DNA of 64,000 bases from DATGKG01 sp963851325 (lineage in GTDB: Bacteria > Desulfobacterota > Binatia > Binatales > Binataceae): positions 2,666,001 through 2,730,000 of the forward strand of contig CAWKOR010000001.1 in the NCBI GenBank assembly GCA_963851325.1. The letters are read 5' to 3'. Position 1 is the stretch's first letter, and each line of letters starts with the position of its first letter. The translations under genes were made by a program, and so were the position numbers. Under the pieces are notes generated by a model, which saw only the letters and a program-made list of their open reading frames with translations, did not search any database and was not told where the DNA came from. Shown here one piece after another: positions 38,412 to 46,747 of the stretch.

Positions 38412-39191
38412 CTACTTGCCGCACCAGACCGGCTTGCGTTTTTCCAGAAACGCGCCGATGCCTTCCTGCGCGTCGGCAGCCATCGCGTTCTGACTCATCA
38501 CTTCCCTCGTGTGTTCGTAAGCCTTGGCTTGGTCCAGATCGATTTGCTTGTAGAAGGCCTGCTTTCCGATGGCGATGGTCAGCGAACTCGCGTCCGCAAT
38601 GAGCATCGCGAATTTGCGCGTTTCGGCTACCAGCTCCGCATCGGCGACAACTCGATTGACCAAGCCCCACTCGGCTGCGGTTCGCGCGTCGATGGGCTGT
38701 CCGGAGAGCAGCATCTCCATCGCACGTTTGCGGCCGACCGCGCGCGACAATGCGACCATCGGCGTCGAGCAGAAGAGTCCGATCTTCACCCCGGGAGTCG
38801 CGAACCTCGCATTCTCGCCGGCCAGCGCGAGGTCGCAGGTGGCAACCAACTGGCAACCCGCGGCAGTGGCGATGCCGTGGACCCTGGCAATCACGGGCTG
38901 CGGGATACTCTGCACGGTTTGCATCAAGCGGGAGCATAAATCGAATTCATAGCGATAGAACTCGAGGTCGCGATGGCGCATCTCACTGAGGTCGTGGCCC
39001 GCGCTGAATGCGACTCCCGCGCCGGCCAGGATGACGGCTCGGATCTCACGCCGCTGCCCCAACTTTTCGAACGTCCCGATCAGCGCAGACATCATCGCGG
39101 TCGAAAGCGGATTGCGCTTCTCACCGCGATTCATGGTGACCGTGGCGAGACCCTCTTCCTCTTCGAGGAGCACATATGGTTGTTCGGGCAT
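38412..39191 (-). CDS. enoyl-CoA hydratase/isomerase family protein
   Basis: A 259-residue crotonase. GVAFSAGHDLSEM gives the first oxyanion-hole strand and GIATAAGCQLVATCDLALAG the second; here the second catalytic position (Glu in classical hydratases) falls in the FCSTPMVALSRAVGRKRAME region, which lacks an obvious Glu, so the reaction may be isomerisation or another crotonase chemistry. The sequence resembles the ECHDC3-like group. AGGAGG lies 6 bases before ATG 39191; the ATG at 39209 is upstream of that site and rejected. Confidence 0.87.
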   Translation of the reverse strand: MPEQPYVLLEEEEGLATVTMNRGEKRNPLSTAMMSALIGTFEKLGQRREIRAVILAGAGVAFSAGHDLSEMRHRDLEFYRYEFDLCSRLMQTVQSIPQPVIARVHGIATAAGCQLVATCDLALAGENARFATPGVKIGLFCSTPMVALSRAVGRKRAMEMLLSGQPIDARTAAEWGLVNRVVADAELVAETRKFAMLIADASSLTIAIGKQAFYKQIDLDQAKAYEHTREVMSQNAMAADAQEGIGAFLEKRKPVWCGK

Positions 39192-39224
39192 GACTGCCTC
39201 CTGCGGCATACGGAAATTGATCTG

Positions 39225-40046
39225 CTACTCTTCGCGCTTCCATTCCTCGGGATAGAGCAGCAGCAGATCGCGCCCCAGCGCCTTAACGAGGAAGCGCTGG
39301 ATCTCGTTGATGCTGCGTTCCAAAGCGCGGCCACCGATAAGCCAATGACCGCGGCTGCCGACCTTGACGATTGGCGCATTTATACGATGCGCCAACTGCG
39401 CAGTTTTTTCATATGGCGCGAAGATGTCCGACTCGCCCGCCACGATGAGGCGGGGCGAGGCTTCCTTCGAAGCGGCAAGCGCGATGTCGCCGCTGGCCAC
39501 TTCCAGTGCGGCAGCGGTTGCTCCCGGAGTGAGCGTTTTGATGATCTGCGCGCGCGAGTGCACATCAGCGTCGCCGACGAATTCGAAAAGCGTCCGGCCG
39601 GCTGGCGGATTGAGGGGACGTCCCTGCCAAATCGCGAGACGATTCCACCCGCGCATAAACGGCGGGGTGCGAAAACCGGGCACCAGCGGCGCCATCGCAA
39701 CTGCCGCCTTCACTCCCGGACGTTCTGCGAGCTTCAGCGCCGCGAGGCCACCGATTCCGTGACCGACCACGATCGCTTCGCGTCCGAGCGCGGCGAGCGC
39801 CTCGGCGGCGAGATCCACCATCATTTCGAAATTGACTTTTTCCAGCGGCGGAGTTTCGCCGTGTCCGATGACGACGTGCAAATCGGGCGCGTAGACTTCC
39901 CATCCGATGGTCGCGAAATATCCCACCAGCATCGCGAGATGCCGCGAGGTCGTGAACAGCTCCGGCAGCACTACAATCGGCCACGCAAACTTCAGCGGCT
40001 CCGGAATCTCCGCCTGGCTGGGGAAGCGACCGAGGTTGGTTTCCAC
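39225..40046 (-). CDS. alpha/beta hydrolase-fold protein lacking the nucleophile serine
   Basis: A 273-residue alpha/beta-fold protein. The nucleophile elbow reads VVGHGIGGLAALKLA: the serine of G-x-S-x-G is Gly. The acid (GESDIFAP) and His (VGSRGHWLIGG) positions are kept. It therefore probably cannot do serine-ester hydrolysis by the usual route; it may be a binding protein, a lyase, or a pseudo-enzyme, unless the base call is wrong. ATG 40046 is used; it sits 3 bases after the FAD-oxidoreductase stop (40050), so the two are likely co-translated. Confidence 0.8.
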   Translation of the reverse strand: METNLGRFPSQAEIPEPLKFAWPIVVLPELFTTSRHLAMLVGYFATIGWEVYAPDLHVVIGHGETPPLEKVNFEMMVDLAAEALAALGREAIVVGHGIGGLAALKLAERPGVKAAVAMAPLVPGFRTPPFMRGWNRLAIWQGRPLNPPAGRTLFEFVGDADVHSRAQIIKTLTPGATAAALEVASGDIALAASKEASPRLIVAGESDIFAPYEKTAQLAHRINAPIVKVGSRGHWLIGGRALERSINEIQRFLVKALGRDLLLLYPEEWKREE

Positions 40047-40049
40047 TTT

Positions 40050-41309
40050 TCAGGCGGCGGCGCGGCTGCGTGCCATCAGGCGTGCGAAACGAAACGATGG
40101 AAATGGAATTTCGCCATTGGCCATCTGTGCGAAACGCACCATCTCTTCGGCCGCCCAGCCCTCGCGATTGGCCGCCAGATGAGCGCGCAGCGAGCTGCGA
40201 TCGAGCCCCAGATGCTGCGAGACTTTCAGGCTCGCTTTATAATATGGCATCAGCGCGGCGTCGCGCCGCGAAGTGAATTCATTCATGGCGTAGCGACTAA
40301 CGAATTCTCCTCGCGATGCCTCGAACCACGAGGGCGCGAGTTCGCCGAATATTTCCGCGCCGAGCAGCGCGAACGAATGTCCCTGGCCGAACAGCGGATC
40401 GACATGCAGGCCGGCATCGCCGAGCAGGATAGCGCCGTCGCACAGTGGGTCACGCCAGGTATTCAGCAAAAGGCCCGACGAACGAATTTTTCCGACCATC
40501 CGCGCGCCTCTGAGAATTTCGCCCAGAACCGACGAATCGCCTATGTAGCTCATGAAGTTGGATGAAAGATCGGTGCGGAAGTCGCGCATTTCGCGAGCAT
40601 CGAATGCGACTCCCACCACCACCAGGTCGCCGTTGCATCGGCAGGCGAGGCTCGCGGTCCCGGGGCTGGTTTCGAATTCAGTGATCAGCGCGCCATCAAG
40701 TTTGGCTCGCGGCACTCCTTCGAAGTATGCGTAATAGTAAGCGCGCGCGCAGGGCACGTCCTTACGTTCGAACGCGCCGATTTTTTCCGCCGCGAGTCTT
40801 GCGAAGGTGCTGCGAAGGCCATCCGCGGCAATCACCAGCGGCGCCTCGAAAACGTGCGTGCCGGAGGAATCCTCGCCGCGAATTCCCGCGATGACGCCAT
40901 CGTTGACCACGATATCCGTGACGCGGAATTGCTCGCGCATCGCGACGCATTCGATGCTTCGTGCGGCGTCGGCCATCGCGGAGTCCATTTTGTCGCGGGT
41001 CAGGCACAATCCTCGGAGGTCTTTGGAATTCTCGAGTTGCGCCGAGTAGTCGAATCCGGGACCGACCGTGCGCATCGAGCAGAAGCGTACGCCGCCCAAG
41101 CGCTCCAGCGTTTCGAGCATGCCGAGCCGATCCAGCACTTGAGTCCCGCCCGCGAGCACAATGTGGGTTGAGATAGTGTCGGAAGGAAAGGCGCTTTTGT
41201 CGACGAGCAAAACCTTAAGGTGCTTGCGTCCCAGCATGATCGCGGCGGCGGAGCCGGCGACACGGGCGCCCACGATGATCGCATCGAAGTTCTGTGCGGC
41301 GGAAGACAC
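40050..41309 (-). CDS. FAD-dependent oxidoreductase (aromatic hydroxylase/geranylgeranyl-reductase fold)
   Basis: A roughly 419-residue flavoprotein. NFDAIIVGARVAGSAAAIML binds FAD, DKSAFPSDTISTHIV follows, ADGLRSTFARLA is the DG motif and ILLGDAGLHVDPLFGQGHSF the GD motif of class A flavoenzymes. It may hydroxylate or reduce a hydrophobic substrate. The frame is open to 41408, but those residues would translate a terminator hairpin (41364-41389), so I start at GTG 41309; no strong ribosome site is seen. Being 46 bases after a terminator, it needs its own promoter or read-through. Confidence 0.85.
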   Translation of the reverse strand: MSSAAQNFDAIIVGARVAGSAAAIMLGRKHLKVLLVDKSAFPSDTISTHIVLAGGTQVLDRLGMLETLERLGGVRFCSMRTVGPGFDYSAQLENSKDLRGLCLTRDKMDSAMADAARSIECVAMREQFRVTDIVVNDGVIAGIRGEDSSGTHVFEAPLVIAADGLRSTFARLAAEKIGAFERKDVPCARAYYYAYFEGVPRAKLDGALITEFETSPGTASLACRCNGDLVVVGVAFDAREMRDFRTDLSSNFMSYIGDSSVLGEILRGARMVGKIRSSGLLLNTWRDPLCDGAILLGDAGLHVDPLFGQGHSFALLGAEIFGELAPSWFEASRGEFVSRYAMNEFTSRRDAALMPYYKASLKVSQHLGLDRSSLRAHLAANREGWAAEEMVRFAQMANGEIPFPSFRFARLMARSRAAA

Positions 41310-41355
41310 GCACAAATAGTGCGGCGCTGAATGGTCGTGCGCAAGGCGTGCGCGG

Positions 41356-41389
41356 CAAAAGAAAGAGCCCCCTTTTTCAAGGGGGCTCT
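41356..41389 (-). terminator. rho-independent terminator of the lysine-rich micro-gene
   Basis: AGAGCCCCCTT (41364-41374) and AAGGGGGCTCT (41379-41389) form a perfect 11-base stem with a 4-base loop. On the minus strand TTTCTTTTGCC follows. It ends the transcript starting near 41669 and precludes a long N-terminus for the FAD oxidoreductase. Confidence 0.85.
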
Positions 41390-41453
41390 CCCCGTTTTGC
41401 GAGGCCATCGAAAGCCTCGGCTTAATCCAGCAGCAGTTCCGGCATCTGGCCAG

Positions 41454-41477
41454 CCTCCGGAACGATCATTCCGGAGG
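41454..41477 (-). other. stable stem-loop in the micro-gene transcript
   Basis: CCTCCGGAA and TTCCGGAGG form a perfect 9-base stem with a 6-base loop, 15 bases beyond the stop of the 33-codon gene and before the terminator. It may stabilise the mRNA or be a regulatory structure. A 15-codon ATG frame (41422-41469) begins within it but has no ribosome site. Confidence 0.5.
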
Positions 41478-41492
41478 GAAACTTGTCAAAAG

Positions 41493-41594
41493 TTACTTCT
41501 TCTTCTTTTTGGGGGCTTTCTTTTTCATAGCACTCTTTAACTTTGGTTTGGATTTGGTCGCCCTTTTTGGGGCCTTCTTTCTCGAAACTGGCAT
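41493..41594 (-). CDS. 33-residue lysine-rich small protein
   Basis: A tiny gene encoding MPVSRKKAPK-x-ATKSKPKLK-SAM-KKKAPKKKKK (about half Lys/Arg), with repeated K-K-A-P-K blocks as in histone H1-like tails. AGAGGAGG stands 6 bases before the ATG, a very strong ribosome site. A near-consensus promoter, a 5-prime hairpin, a stem-loop and a perfect terminator make a complete short unit of about 310 nucleotides. By composition it should bind DNA or RNA; no family is recognised. Too short for ordinary gene finders, so it may be missed in databases. Confidence 0.75.
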   Translation of the reverse strand: MPVSRKKAPKRATKSKPKLKSAMKKKAPKKKKK

Positions 41595-41642
41595 AGACAC
41601 CTCCTCTCTTTTTGCCGCTGCTGGAGAAGCACCCTTCGTATT

Positions 41643-41660
41643 AGATAGCCTTTGCTATCT
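41643..41660 (-). other. 5-prime hairpin of the micro-gene transcript
   Basis: AGATAGC and GCTATCT form a perfect 7-base stem with a 4-base loop, about 10 bases after the inferred transcription start. Such 5-prime stems can protect mRNAs from decay. It is well separated from the ribosome site. Confidence 0.4.
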
Positions 41661-41675
41661 GTGCTGATGGCAGCC

Positions 41676-41704
41676 ACTATATAAATGCGTTATGCAGAAC
41701 GCAA
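41676..41704 (-). promoter_or_regulatory. sigma-70-like promoter of the lysine-rich micro-gene
   Basis: On the minus strand TTGCGT (41699-41704) and TATAGT (41676-41681) are separated by exactly 17 bases. Both hexamers are one or two bases from consensus. Transcription would start near 41669, about 75 bases before the ATG. Confidence 0.6.
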
Positions 41705-41841
41705 TAGGTTGCGAGGCCAATATATAAAGAAATTTTAAAGTGGGAACAAAGCCGGATGTACCGATGCTTTTCATCCCACGGATGCGTTTTATTCATTAGC
41801 CCGCTTGAATTGACACGGCCCCCTGCTTTACCATTGACGCG

Positions 41842-42255
41842 ATGTTTCGCTTAAGTAACTGGTTCCGGCGCGAGTGGGCCAATCTAATGCTGTCGGCGAT
41901 CCTCGTGGGGTTGCTCGGCAACGCCTTGCTGGCCGCGATGGGCCCCCGTGATCTGCTCCTTCTGCGCGATCGACGCGCGCAGTTGGAGGCGCAGCGGACC
42001 GAACTGATAGTTCGCAAAGCCGGACTTGAAACGACCGTTCAGAACTTACGTTCAAATGATCGCTACCTCGAGCATCGCATCCGCACCGAACTCGGCTACG
42101 CGCGTCCGGATGAAATGGTTTACAAATTCACCGCGGACGCATCGTCGGATCCGCGCCAGAGTCCGCCTGAAACCACTCGTAGCAAAACTCGCCGATCTGT
42201 AATTGCAGGCCTGACGCTGGAACTCCTCTCCGAGATCGGAGTCGTTCACCGATAG
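41842..42255 (+). CDS. FtsB/DivIC-like septum formation protein
   Basis: A 137-residue bitopic membrane protein. One membrane span (about residues 16-34) is followed by a leucine/arginine coiled coil (about 40-75) and the family motif IRTELGYARPDEMVYKF, matching the FtsB/DivIC signature. The C-terminal 45 residues are an unstructured tail. FtsB joins FtsL and FtsQ in the division complex. No other division gene is adjacent. It is divergent from the micro-gene and converges on the CoA-transferase. Confidence 0.82.
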   Translation: MFRLSNWFRREWANLMLSAILVGLLGNALLAAMGPRDLLLLRDRRAQLEAQRTELIVRKAGLETTVQNLRSNDRYLEHRIRTELGYARPDEMVYKFTADASSDPRQSPPETTRSKTRRSVIAGLTLELLSEIGVVHR

Positions 42256-42277
42256 CCGCCGCGCGCTCGCTACCTCG

Positions 42278-43612
42278 CTACAAGGTCGACCGCGCGAGCA
42301 GTCCGTATTCGCGCGCCTGGCGCTCCAGCGGCTCCCGGAAGTCGGGATGCGCAAGTCCGATGAGCGCCCGCGCGCGTTCGTGAATGGACTTGCCCTTCAG
42401 ATTCACAATCCCGTACTCGGTGACTACATACATTACGTCGGTGCGCGGCGTAGTCACCACGTTGGATTCATCGATGCGCGCGACGATGCGGCTGGCGCGT
42501 TTTCCGCCGCGCTCGTAGGTCGAAGCGAGACACAGAAACGCCTTGCCGCCACGCGATGCGTAGGCGCCGCGGATGAACTGAAGCTGGCCGCCGGTGCCGC
42601 TGATCTGGCGCAGGCCGGCGGTCTCCGAACACGCCTGGCCGAACAGATCGATCTGCGCCGCGTTACAAATCGCCACCGCGTTGTCGTTTTGCATGATGTG
42701 ATGCGGCAGGTTGGTGTAGTCGACTGGTCCCGCGAAGCAGGCGGTGTTGCGATTGAGGAACTGATACATCCGCGATGAGCCGGCGGCGAAGCAATAGGCC
42801 ATCTGGTAGCGGTTCAGATGCTTATGCGCGCCGGTGACTTTTCCGGCTTCATACAAATCCACCAGCGAGTCGACGAACATCTCGGTGTGGACACCGAGAT
42901 CCTTTATCGCGGAGCGGGTGAGAAGTTCGCACACCGCATTGGGCATTCCGCCGATGCCGATCTGGACGCACGCGCCGTCCTGAATTTCATTGGCGATGAT
43001 CGCCGCGACTTTCTGATCGATTTCGGTGGCCGCGGGATTTTTCAATTCGGGCAGCTCGGTCTTGCCGCCATTGATGACGTAATCCACCTCGCTGATATGC
43101 ACGCCGTTCTCGACGCCGTAAACGTAAGGCATCGATTCGTCAGTTTCGATGATTAAGGTCTTGGCGCGTTCGGTGATCGCTTTATGGTAAGTGACCGACA
43201 CGCCGAAGTTGAAAAAACCGTGCTCGTCCATCGGCGCGGCCTTGAGCACCGCAAAGTCGACGTCGATGAAACGGCGATAGTAGTCGGGCGCCTCGCCAAA
43301 ATTCATCGGGATGTGGCAACACAGTCCGCGGTCGTGCATCTTGCGTTCGAGTCCCGAAAAATACCACGAGTGATAAGCAGCGTGACGCGATTCCGGATCA
43401 GCCTCGATGACCATGCGTGGCCGCATCGCGAGGCAGCCTCGAATCCGCAGGTCATGCAGTTTGGTGATCCGCGACGCCAGGGCCTGGTCGAAGAGGTCGG
43501 GTTGCGCAGCGCCGAAGCCATACTCGAGCCAGGTGTCCGATTTCACCATCGAGGCGGCCTGCTCGGGCCCGATCGTCTTACGCTTTAGTTCCGCTTGATC
43601 TGAAAGTGCCAT
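42278..43612 (-). CDS. acetyl-CoA hydrolase/CoA-transferase (Cat1/AbfT family)
   Basis: A 444-residue family I-like CoA-transferase. The opening QAASMVKSDTWLEYGFGAAQ, the pair PMDEHGFFNFGVSVTYHKA and IGIGGMPNAVCELL, and the active-site region GVHTEMFVDSLVDLYEAGKV with the likely Glu thioester residue are present. Members move CoA among acetate, propionate, succinate or 4-hydroxybutyrate. It is on the minus strand, divergent from the MFS gene by 90 bases. Confidence 0.88.
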   Translation of the reverse strand: MALSDQAELKRKTIGPEQAASMVKSDTWLEYGFGAAQPDLFDQALASRITKLHDLRIRGCLAMRPRMVIEADPESRHAAYHSWYFSGLERKMHDRGLCCHIPMNFGEAPDYYRRFIDVDFAVLKAAPMDEHGFFNFGVSVTYHKAITERAKTLIIETDESMPYVYGVENGVHISEVDYVINGGKTELPELKNPAATEIDQKVAAIIANEIQDGACVQIGIGGMPNAVCELLTRSAIKDLGVHTEMFVDSLVDLYEAGKVTGAHKHLNRYQMAYCFAAGSSRMYQFLNRNTACFAGPVDYTNLPHHIMQNDNAVAICNAAQIDLFGQACSETAGLRQISGTGGQLQFIRGAYASRGGKAFLCLASTYERGGKRASRIVARIDESNVVTTPRTDVMYVVTEYGIVNLKGKSIHERARALIGLAHPDFREPLERQAREYGLLARSTL

Positions 43613-43702
43613 AAACTAAGGTGTCCCCCTTTCGTGGAGCAGTCACTTGACTGTGCCCGATGCGTAGGATTTTCTGCAACGCGCGCAGCATCGTCAACAT
43701 AA

Positions 43703-44917
43703 ATGCCTAGTCTGGAAGCAACCAAGCAAGTGCCCGAATCGACCCAACCGGCGGCCTCCGCGCGCCTGATCCTGTTTATCACGGTGTTCATCGATCTGCT
43801 GGGCTTCGGAATCGTGATTCCGCTGCTGCCGATGTTCGCCGGCCGGATCGGAATTTCATTCACCGGCATCGGCGCGATAATGGCGGTCTACTCGCTGGCG
43901 CAATTCATCTTCGCGCCGATCCTGGGGCGGATTTCCGATCGCATCGGGCGTCGCCCGGTTATCATGTTGGGACTGCTCGGTTCGTCGGTCGGCTATCTTA
44001 TTTATGGATTTGCGGGATCGTTCGTCGGGCTTTTTATTTCGCGCGCCGTGCACGGTGCTTGCGCCGCGACCATCTCGACCGCGCAGGCCTACATCGCGGA
44101 TACCACCGACGAGTCCAATCGCGCGCGCGGGATGGGCATGATTGGCGCCGCGTTCGGACTCGGCTTCGTGATCGGCCCCGCGATTGGCGGATTGCTCGGG
44201 CACAGCGACTTGCGTATACCGGGATTTTTCGCGGCCGCGCTGACCTTTGCGAATCTGCTGTTCGCCGCGCTGCGGCTCCCCGAATCGCATCAACCGGAGC
44301 CCGGCGCGCGCATCGACGCCTCGGTGATCGTCGCCCCGATTCGAGATCTTCCGCTCCAGCTTTTCACCCATCATTTGTCGCGATTGTTTTCCGTCGCGTT
44401 CCTCACCACTTTCGCGCTGGCAGCATTCGAAACCACCTTCGCGATCATGATCCCAAGCGTATACGGCTATGGCCCCACCGGCATCGGCGCGCTGCTCGCG
44501 TTCGCGGGCCTGATGCAGGCGCTCGCGCAAGGCTATCTGGTCGGGAAATTTGTAAAGCGCATCGGCGAGGCGCGGCTGCTTTCGATCGGCATAATCATGT
44601 TCGCGATCGGCCTCGCCCCGATGGCGAACCTGCCGCTACCGTCGACCCTGCTGCTCGCGCTCGCGCTGCTGTCGTTAGGTTACGGATTCGCCAGTCCGGC
44701 CATCGCGAGCCTCATTTCAAAGCGAACCGAGCGCACGCTGGAGGGCGAGGCGTTGGGCATCAACCAGTCAGCCTCGTCAATGGCGCGAATCCTCGGTCCG
44801 CTGGCGGGCGGGCTGGCCTACGCGGCGCTGGGTGCCTCGGCGCCGTATATGGGTGGTGCGGTTGTAGCGGTCGTGGCATTTATACTTGCGCGCGGCATCA
44901 ACGAGCCGATGGGCTAG
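43703..44917 (+). CDS. MFS transporter (TetA/multidrug-like)
   Basis: A 404-residue major facilitator with 12 predicted helices. The loop 2-3 motif GRISDRIGRRPVIMLGLLGS, the motif B-like ISRAVHGACAATISTAQAYI and motif C GAAFGLGFVIGPAIGGLLG place it in the drug:H+ antiporter-1/TetA-like group. A similar sequence in helix 10-11 (LGINQSASSMARILGPLAGG) is typical. ATG 43703 is used. A HemJ-like gene follows after 17 bases, so they are co-transcribed. Confidence 0.88.
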   Translation: MPSLEATKQVPESTQPAASARLILFITVFIDLLGFGIVIPLLPMFAGRIGISFTGIGAIMAVYSLAQFIFAPILGRISDRIGRRPVIMLGLLGSSVGYLIYGFAGSFVGLFISRAVHGACAATISTAQAYIADTTDESNRARGMGMIGAAFGLGFVIGPAIGGLLGHSDLRIPGFFAAALTFANLLFAALRLPESHQPEPGARIDASVIVAPIRDLPLQLFTHHLSRLFSVAFLTTFALAAFETTFAIMIPSVYGYGPTGIGALLAFAGLMQALAQGYLVGKFVKRIGEARLLSIGIIMFAIGLAPMANLPLPSTLLLALALLSLGYGFASPAIASLISKRTERTLEGEALGINQSASSMARILGPLAGGLAYAALGASAPYMGGAVVAVVAFILARGINEPMG

Positions 44918-44934
44918 GCCGCCAGGAGAACAAT

Positions 44935-45363
44935 TTGGGCAACGTCATCGGCTGGCTACTGGTTTTTCACTTGTTCGGGGTGATCTTCTGGATTGGAAGC
45001 TTGCTCCTAATCGCGAGCCTGCTCGCGATGGTCTCCGACGAAGTGGGAGTCGCGAAAGAGCGCTTCATCATGGTCGCGAGCACTCTGTTCTATGGCGGAT
45101 GCAATATCGGCGGCGCGGTAACGCTTATCTTCGGCATCCTCCTGATGGTGATGGTGCCGGACGTTCTGCGCCACGGATGGTTTCACGTCAAACTGACCTT
45201 CGTGTTCATCCTGCTGCTGGTGCACCTTCGACTGCATCGCAGAATCGTCGCGTTGAGCGACAACCCTTCCTCGGTAACGCGGGCGGAGTTTCGCGTCATT
45301 CATGGAGTCGTCAGCGTGGTGTTGCTGGCCATCCTCGTGATGGCGCTCCTTAGGCCGTTCTAG
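44935..45363 (+). CDS. HemJ/CopD-like (UPF0093) membrane protein
   Basis: A 142-residue four-helix membrane protein. FHLFGVIFWIGSLLLIASLL carries the conserved helix-1 His and Trp, GWFHVKLTFVFILLLVHLRL the His/Lys of helix 3, matching the UPF0093 family in which HemJ oxidises protoporphyrinogen IX. Members of the family also occur without a heme gene context, as here. The start is TTG 44935 with AGGAG 7 bases upstream; the longer frame to 44059 is antisense-free noise inside the MFS gene. Expression is coupled to the transporter. Confidence 0.78.
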   Translation: MGNVIGWLLVFHLFGVIFWIGSLLLIASLLAMVSDEVGVAKERFIMVASTLFYGGCNIGGAVTLIFGILLMVMVPDVLRHGWFHVKLTFVFILLLVHLRLHRRIVALSDNPSSVTRAEFRVIHGVVSVVLLAILVMALLRPF

Positions 45364-45444
45364 TGGTCGAAATCTGCTACAATGCGGATCGCGGCCTTCC
45401 TTGAGCCGTGCGTCGATACGGTCATGACGCGAGCACTGATGTGG

Positions 45445-45620
45445 AAATTACCAAACGAACCCACCGAGGGGACGGCATCGGCGAGCGAAAGGTGAAAAAC
45501 AAACCCATTAAGGGAGCTCGGAACGATCGTCATGCTGAGGTCGGAATTACATAAACGAACCCACCGAAGGAACTCTGTCGGCATAGGGAAAATTGAAAAA
45601 ACAAACCCATTAAATCGAGG
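45445..45620 (-). repeat. imperfect tandem repeat with TGGGTTTGTTTT elements
   Basis: A unit of about 100 bases is present almost twice in this 440-base gap. Each unit has AATTAC, then AACGAACCCACCGA (45454 and 45554), then GAAAAACAAACCCATTA (45494-45510 and 45596-45612). The two inner elements are 100 and 102 bases apart. On the minus strand the second element is TAATGGGTTTGTTTTT, sharing the TGGGTTTGTTTT core with 24387-24562. Short minus-strand frames across it are not convincing genes. Confidence 0.65.
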
Positions 45621-45803
45621 AAAATAAAGGGTTTTCTTCCAGACAATCGGTCGCGCAATCCCCGATCATGTCGTGCTGTTCTCCCCACTCTCATCCGCCC
45701 GTCACGGTTCTCGCATCGAAGCCAGCGCGAGAACCGCGCCAAGCGCCTTCTCTCGCTAGCGAGCGCAGCGACTCATTGGAGTATCGACACAATGTCGGTA
45801 AGC

Positions 45804-46562
45804 CTATGGCACTACAATCGACCCACCGCTGATGCTGATGACCTCGCCGGTGATGTAGGACGACATGTCGCTGGCAAGGAAGAGCGCCAGATTCGCCACT
45901 TCGCTCGGCTCGCCCAGGCGGCCCATCGGGTTGCGCTTCTTGGCGCCCTCGAACATTGACTTGGGATAGATCCGTTCCAGGAACTCGTTGTAGATGACAC
46001 TGGGCGCGATGGCGTTGACGCGGATGCCCTTGCCCGCGAGTTCGCCGGCCGCCGCGCGCGTCAGTCCCATCACACCGGCCTTGGCCGCGGAGTACGGCGC
46101 CTCGCCACCGGAGGACGCGATCCATCCTGCCGCCGAGGCCATGTTAACGATCGCGCCCTTGCCCTGTTTGATCATGTGCGGAATCACGGCGCGCATGGTC
46201 CACATGGTGCCGCGCAGGCACACATTCATCACCAGGTCCCAGGTCTCATCCTTGATTTCCCAGATCGGTTCGAGCTTGTTGATGCCGGCGTTGTTGAACA
46301 GGATGTCGATGCGGCCGAACTTATCGATCGTCGCCGCGACTGCATCTTCGACCTGCTTGCGATTGGTGACGTCGACGCCAATGCCGGGGACTTCGCGATT
46401 GAACTGCTTGCTCAGTTCCTCGGCGGCCTCGGCGGTGCGACGCGGATGCGCATCGGTGATGACGACATTGGCGCCTTCTTCGAGGAAGCGGGTTGCGACC
46501 GCGCGTCCGATGCCGACTCCGGCGCCGGCGGTGATCAGGGCAACTCTGTCTTTCAGCAGCAT
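45804..46562 (-). CDS. short-chain dehydrogenase/reductase
   Basis: A 252-residue classical SDR. TAGAGVGIGRAVATRFLEEG is the cofactor-binding Gly motif, FNNAGINKLEPIW the NNAG, and YSAAKAGV carries the catalytic Tyr-x3-Lys after an upstream Ser. The SGGSIVV end resembles 3-oxoacyl-ACP reductases and 2,3-dihydro-diol dehydrogenases, so the substrate is open. AGGAGA precedes the ATG. It follows nothing obvious and is separated from higA by 185 GC-rich bases. Confidence 0.92.
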   Translation of the reverse strand: MLLKDRVALITAGAGVGIGRAVATRFLEEGANVVITDAHPRRTAEAAEELSKQFNREVPGIGVDVTNRKQVEDAVAATIDKFGRIDILFNNAGINKLEPIWEIKDETWDLVMNVCLRGTMWTMRAVIPHMIKQGKGAIVNMASAAGWIASSGGEAPYSAAKAGVMGLTRAAAGELAGKGIRVNAIAPSVIYNEFLERIYPKSMFEGAKKRNPMGRLGEPSEVANLALFLASDMSSYITGEVISISGGSIVVP

Positions 46563-46747
46563 GATGGTCTCCTATCTTTGATGTTCCTCAGACTAGGCTG
46601 CGCTCCGCACCTTAAAGATCGCCTCGGGCTCTGCTGGTGCTCCGCCTCGGCGGCTTCGCGGAAGCGGCTGCGCCGCGGCTTCGCCCGCTTCGCGCCTCAT
46701 TCGTCGATAGCCTCGTTGTGTGGCAAGGTGGCGCAACTCGATTTGCC

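Noticed and set aside
38973..40565. 530-codon plus-strand frame across three minus-strand genes
   Set aside because: Antisense to a crotonase, hydrolase and oxidoreductase with clear motifs; no ribosome site or domain of its own.
41422..41469. 15-codon frame MIVPEAG... in the micro-gene transcript
   Set aside because: It begins inside a stable stem, has no ribosome site and no maturation gene next to it; kept only as a note.
44059..44934. Long upstream extension of the HemJ-like frame through the MFS gene
   Set aside because: The added residues are Arg-rich out-of-frame translation of the transporter; TTG 44935 has the ribosome site.
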